A stretch of 11,063 nucleotides of DNA from Oscillospiraceae bacterium (GTDB lineage: Bacteria > Bacillota > Clostridia > Oscillospirales > Ruminococcaceae). Under the pieces are notes generated by a model that saw only the letters and a program-made list of their open reading frames with translations, had not been told where the DNA came from and did not search any database. Every line of letters begins with the position of its first letter. The first letter of the stretch is position 1. A program made the translations under genes and the position numbers. Positions 8,904 to 11,063 of this stretch are shown piece after piece. The stretch covers positions 1 to 11,063 of the forward strand of contig DNUB01000226.1 in NCBI GenBank assembly GCA_003508605.1, in the 5' to 3' direction.

Positions 8904-9068
8904 TTATGACAACAGTATGTCATATTTATAATCAAAATCCGATGTTCCCCGCCTTTTGCCATAAATAAAAGGAAAAGACTCCATCAGGCGGCGGGTTTCA
9001 TTCTGTTTTTCAGTGAGAGATACAATCTCTGCTGAAACACTAAGCACCTTACGTCCCGGATTCTTCAT
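8904..9068 (-). CDS. Unassigned small ORF, 54 residues, overlapping the end of the ROK kinase gene
   Basis: An ATG at 9068, within the last codons of the kinase gene but in another frame, opens 54 codons ending with TAA at 8904. The product is basic at the start (MKNPGRK), has a charged middle (TEKQNETRR) and an aromatic end (FPFIYGKRR, DFDYKYDILLS). It fills nearly all of the gap before ilvD. Against it: no Shine-Dalgarno site precedes the ATG, a strong hairpin lies within it (9008-9037), and its stop overlaps the dyad before ilvD. In-frame alternatives are a GTG at 9047 and an ATG at 9005. I do not recognise it; it could be a real coupled small gene or a chance frame. Confidence 0.25.
   Translation of the reverse strand: MKNPGRKVLSVSAEIVSLTEKQNETRRLMESFPFIYGKRRGTSDFDYKYDILLS
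8905..8924 (-). promoter_or_regulatory. Operator-like dyad upstream of ilvD
   Basis: TATGACA and TGTCATA form a perfect 7+7 bp inverted repeat with a six-base spacer, 38 bases upstream of the ilvD ATG. The arms are major-groove sized and the placement near the expected promoter suits a dimeric repressor or activator. Candidate -10 boxes are CATAAT (8903-8908), overlapping the dyad, and TATATT (8889-8894), which would start RNA inside the ribosome site and so is less likely. No good -35 partner is seen for either. It does not match the CodY or T-box signals I know for branched-chain genes. The regulator is unknown. Confidence 0.45.
9008..9037 (-). other. Hairpin just downstream of the ROK kinase stop
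   Basis: TTTCAG pairs with CTGAAA and, inside it, AGAGAT pairs with ATCTCT around a three-base loop, with a small 2+1 base internal bulge: 12 base pairs starting 11 bases after the kinase stop codon. No T-run follows on the minus strand, so it is not a textbook intrinsic terminator. It could protect or process the 3' end of the manA-kinase message. Confidence 0.45.
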
Positions 9069-10041
9069 AAAGACGATCGTTTTGCTTTATATACTGTCTA
9101 CCCAATAAAGCGGCTCCGATTATTCCCGATTTGTTGCCTAAACTGCAAAGCACTATCTTAGTATTATGGCTGCTGTTTTTTGAGTAAACCTCTTGCCTTA
9201 TACGCTTTTTAAGGGGATTTAACAGGTTGTCTCCCTCATTGCTTACTCCTCCGCCGATACACAGAATATCAGGCTGAAAAATATTTATTGTGTTAATGAG
9301 TCCGCAAGCCAGATACTCTATAAATCTGTCAACAACCTCTTTGCCGTACTTATCCCCTGATTTTGCCGCATTAAATGCAGTCCTTCCGCTGACCCTGCCC
9401 TCTTGCCTTGCAGCTTCCGCCAAAAATGAATCGGGATGCGCTTCAATAGCACGTTTAGTGTATTTTACAAGTGCCGTGGCAGAGCAAAACGTCTCAAAGC
9501 AGCCCTTTCTTCCGCATGTACATTGATCGCCGTCGGGATTTAAAACCGTATGCCCTATTTCGGCACCCGCATAATTTGACCCGCTGAAAAGCTTCCCGTT
9601 TATAATAATTCCGGCCCCCAAGCCTGTGCCCAAGGTGATAACTACTGCGCTTTTTGAACCCTTAGCTGCACCTGCGTAGTATTCACCAAGTGCTGCGGCG
9701 TTTGCGTCATTTTCAATATATGCGGGAATATGAAGGGCTTCAGCCACGGTTTTTTGCAAAGGCACGTTTTCCCATTTTAAATTATTTGAATATTCCACTA
9801 ATCCCGTTTCGGGATTGCAGGTGCCGGGACATCCCATACCCACCCAACGGATTTCGGATATGGGTATTTTTGATTCCTTTACGGCTGCTTCTCCCGCTTC
9901 TGCGATTTTTTTCAATACCTCTCCGCTGCCCTGAGCGGAATTGGTTTTTATCTTGCAGGAAGCAACTATATTGCAATCCCCGTCAACAACTCCTGCCTTA
10001 ATGTTAGTTCCGCCGATGTCAATTCCCAGTGAATATGCCAT
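9049..10041 (-). CDS. ROK family sugar kinase, probably glucokinase
   Basis: A 330-residue cytoplasmic ATP-dependent hexose kinase of the ROK family. Seen: phosphate-binding loop DIGGTNIKAGVVD (8-20); substrate and catalytic segment ENDANAAALGE (110-120) with catalytic Asp112; second phosphate motif ITLGTGLGAG (135-144); sugar-binding Glu161 and His164 in GAEIGH; and the ROK zinc site made by His164 with C174-x-C176 and C181 in CTCGRKGC. The adenosine-side motif is IGGGVSN (262-268). There is no N-terminal DNA-binding domain, so it is a kinase and not a ROK repressor. The overall pattern resembles clostridial glucokinases (GlcK type). The adjacent manA leaves mannose or fructose possible as a substrate. 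TAGGAG ends six bases before the ATG, which lies 15 bases after the manA stop, pointing to one transcript. Confidence 0.92.
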   Translation of the reverse strand: MAYSLGIDIGGTNIKAGVVDGDCNIVASCKIKTNSAQGSGEVLKKIAEAGEAAVKESKIPISEIRWVGMGCPGTCNPETGLVEYSNNLKWENVPLQKTVAEALHIPAYIENDANAAALGEYYAGAAKGSKSAVVITLGTGLGAGIIINGKLFSGSNYAGAEIGHTVLNPDGDQCTCGRKGCFETFCSATALVKYTKRAIEAHPDSFLAEAARQEGRVSGRTAFNAAKSGDKYGKEVVDRFIEYLACGLINTINIFQPDILCIGGGVSNEGDNLLNPLKKRIRQEVYSKNSSHNTKIVLCSLGNKSGIIGAALLGRQYIKQNDRLYEESGT

Positions 10042-10056
10042 AATTCACTCCTATTC

Positions 10057-11016
10057 TCACTCGATGTCCGTAACTATCAATTCTGCCTTGCCTGTAAAGT
10101 TATATATACCGTAGCCAGCGGGAATAAAGCAGCTTTCCCCCTTCTTTAATTTCACGCCGTCAATTTCACCCTGTCCGTCAAGCACAAGAACGGAATTAAA
10201 AGAAGCTTTTCCTGCCTCAAGAATGCATTTTTCTTCAACGCATACTTTATTTACTCGGAAATATTCACACTTTGAAAGCAGCTGAACGGTATATCCGTCC
10301 TTTTGCTCAACTTCTCCCATCGCTTTGGTCGGATATTCGGGAGGGGTAAGAGCCGTCACCTCAACGGCATTCTTGATATGCAGCTGACGCGGTTTTCCGT
10401 CCGCTCCCACTCTGCCGTAATCGTAAATACGGTAAGTAGTATTGGAATTCTGCTGAATCTCCGCTATAAGAATACCCTTTCCTATTGCGTGGAGGGTTCC
10501 CGATTTTATAAAGAACACATCGCCCTTATGGACAGGAACGTTATTTAATACCTCTAAAAGAGTATTGTCCCCAATTCGTCTTTCAAACTCTTCCTTGGAA
10601 ATGCTGTGTTTAAATCCGTAAAGAAGCTCTGCTCCGGGATCACAATCCACAATGTACCACATTTCCGTCTTTCCGTATTCCCCTTCAACCCTCATAGCAT
10701 ATTCGTTATCGGGGTGAACCTGGACGGACAGATTATCTTTAGCATCAATAAGCTTTATTAAAACAGGGAAATTCTCAAATCTTTTGCAGTTATCTCCAAG
10801 CACCTCTTTACCCTGCTTTTCGATATAGTCCGTAAGAGCTTCTCCCTTAAATTCACCGTTGGCTATTATGCTTTCTCCGTCCTTATGACAGGATAATTCC
10901 CAGCTCTCCGCAATTTTTTCGGCGGACGAAACCTTTCCGTATTCATTGCGAAGCCGATTACCGCCCCATATATAGTCCTTGCAGGGAGCGTTGAGCTTCA
11001 TTGGATAAAGATTCAT
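10057..11016 (-). CDS. manA: Mannose-6-phosphate isomerase, class I
   Basis: A 319-residue cytoplasmic zinc enzyme converting mannose-6-phosphate and fructose-6-phosphate, linking mannose use or mannose-derived polymers to glycolysis. Length fits the short Bacillus-type class I enzymes rather than the roughly 390-residue E. coli form. Zinc ligands are visible in VQVHPDN (Gln99, His101), KTEMWY (Glu118) and SGTLHAIG (His176). The catalytic Arg196 lies in the family motif QQNSNTTYRIYDYGR (188-202). The cupin end is complete, with GESCFIPAGYG (293-303). I kept the ATG at 11016, which has AGAGG (11026-11030) nine bases upstream; a second ATG at 11001 is possible but loses the MNLYP start usual in relatives. 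It is the first gene of the manA-kinase pair. Confidence 0.96.
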   Translation of the reverse strand: MNLYPMKLNAPCKDYIWGGNRLRNEYGKVSSAEKIAESWELSCHKDGESIIANGEFKGEALTDYIEKQGKEVLGDNCKRFENFPVLIKLIDAKDNLSVQVHPDNEYAMRVEGEYGKTEMWYIVDCDPGAELLYGFKHSISKEEFERRIGDNTLLEVLNNVPVHKGDVFFIKSGTLHAIGKGILIAEIQQNSNTTYRIYDYGRVGADGKPRQLHIKNAVEVTALTPPEYPTKAMGEVEQKDGYTVQLLSKCEYFRVNKVCVEEKCILEAGKASFNSVLVLDGQGEIDGVKLKKGESCFIPAGYGIYNFTGKAELIVTDIE

Positions 11017-11039
11017 ATACCGTTACCTCTTTTCGTTTA

Positions 11040-11045
11040 ATTATA
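11040..11045 (-). promoter_or_regulatory. Extended -10 promoter element for manA
   Basis: A perfect TATAAT preceded by TGA on the minus strand, the same TATGATATAAT core as in the hfq promoter. RNA would start near 11033, giving a short leader that still contains the AGAGG ribosome site. The -35 box would lie at or beyond the window edge and cannot be judged. Confidence 0.7.
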
Positions 11046-11063
11046 TCATAAAAAGAGAATTTT

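Noticed and set aside
8948..8995. CCCGCC/GGCGGG and inner CCTTTT/AAAAGG arms as a terminator in the kinase-ilvD gap
   Set aside because: The arms are short, the outer loop is long (36 bases) and no T-run follows on the minus strand.
8868..9048. T-box riboswitch or branched-chain leader peptide before ilvD
   Set aside because: The gap is too short for a T-box, lacks its TGGNACC motif, and the small ORF is not enriched in Leu/Val/Ile codons.
1..11063. CRISPR arrays, tRNA or rRNA genes, transposases, phage or toxin-antitoxin genes
   Set aside because: I saw no regularly spaced repeats, no cloverleaf or rRNA sequence and no such proteins in any frame.

Overview
The window looks like ordinary chromosomal DNA from a low-to-mid G+C Gram-positive bacterium, most likely a member of the Clostridia (Oscillospiraceae/Ruminococcaceae type). 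The evidence is the purine-rich Shine-Dalgarno sites, the sigma-A promoters with extended -10 boxes, the clostridial style of the UvrA, ROK kinase and RadC proteins, and a Gram-positive type Hfq. That placement is inference from protein style, not from a database search. Every supported gene lies on the minus strand, so the genes are transcribed from the right end of the window to the left.

Right to left: (1) A carbohydrate pair, manA (class I mannose-6-phosphate isomerase) and a ROK-family sugar kinase. They are 15 bases apart and preceded by an extended -10 promoter element at the window edge. (2) A gap of about 180 bases holding a hairpin just after the kinase stop, an unassigned 54-codon open frame, and a perfect 7+7 bp dyad that looks like an operator. 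(3) ilvD (branched-chain amino acid synthesis) and radC (JAMM/MPN+ protein), 18 bases apart. (4) A 195-base gap with what looks like a small gene interrupted by a one-base frameshift. (5) uvrB and uvrA, one base apart, encoding the damage-recognition half of nucleotide excision repair. (6) A 250-base gap with a nested imperfect inverted repeat of about 116 bp and a near-consensus promoter. (7) hfq (RNA chaperone), then three bases later a HlyD-like membrane adaptor that runs off the left end.

Functionally this is a patchwork of housekeeping genes: sugar-phosphate entry into glycolysis, one step of valine/leucine/isoleucine synthesis, DNA repair, post-transcriptional control, and an envelope protein. 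I see no phage, transposase, CRISPR array, toxin-antitoxin pair, rRNA or tRNA, and no convincing new multi-gene system. The items most worth a second look are in the gaps: the nested inverted repeat after uvrA, the frameshifted small ORF before uvrB, the small ORF and dyad before ilvD, and the hfq/HlyD-like gene pairing.
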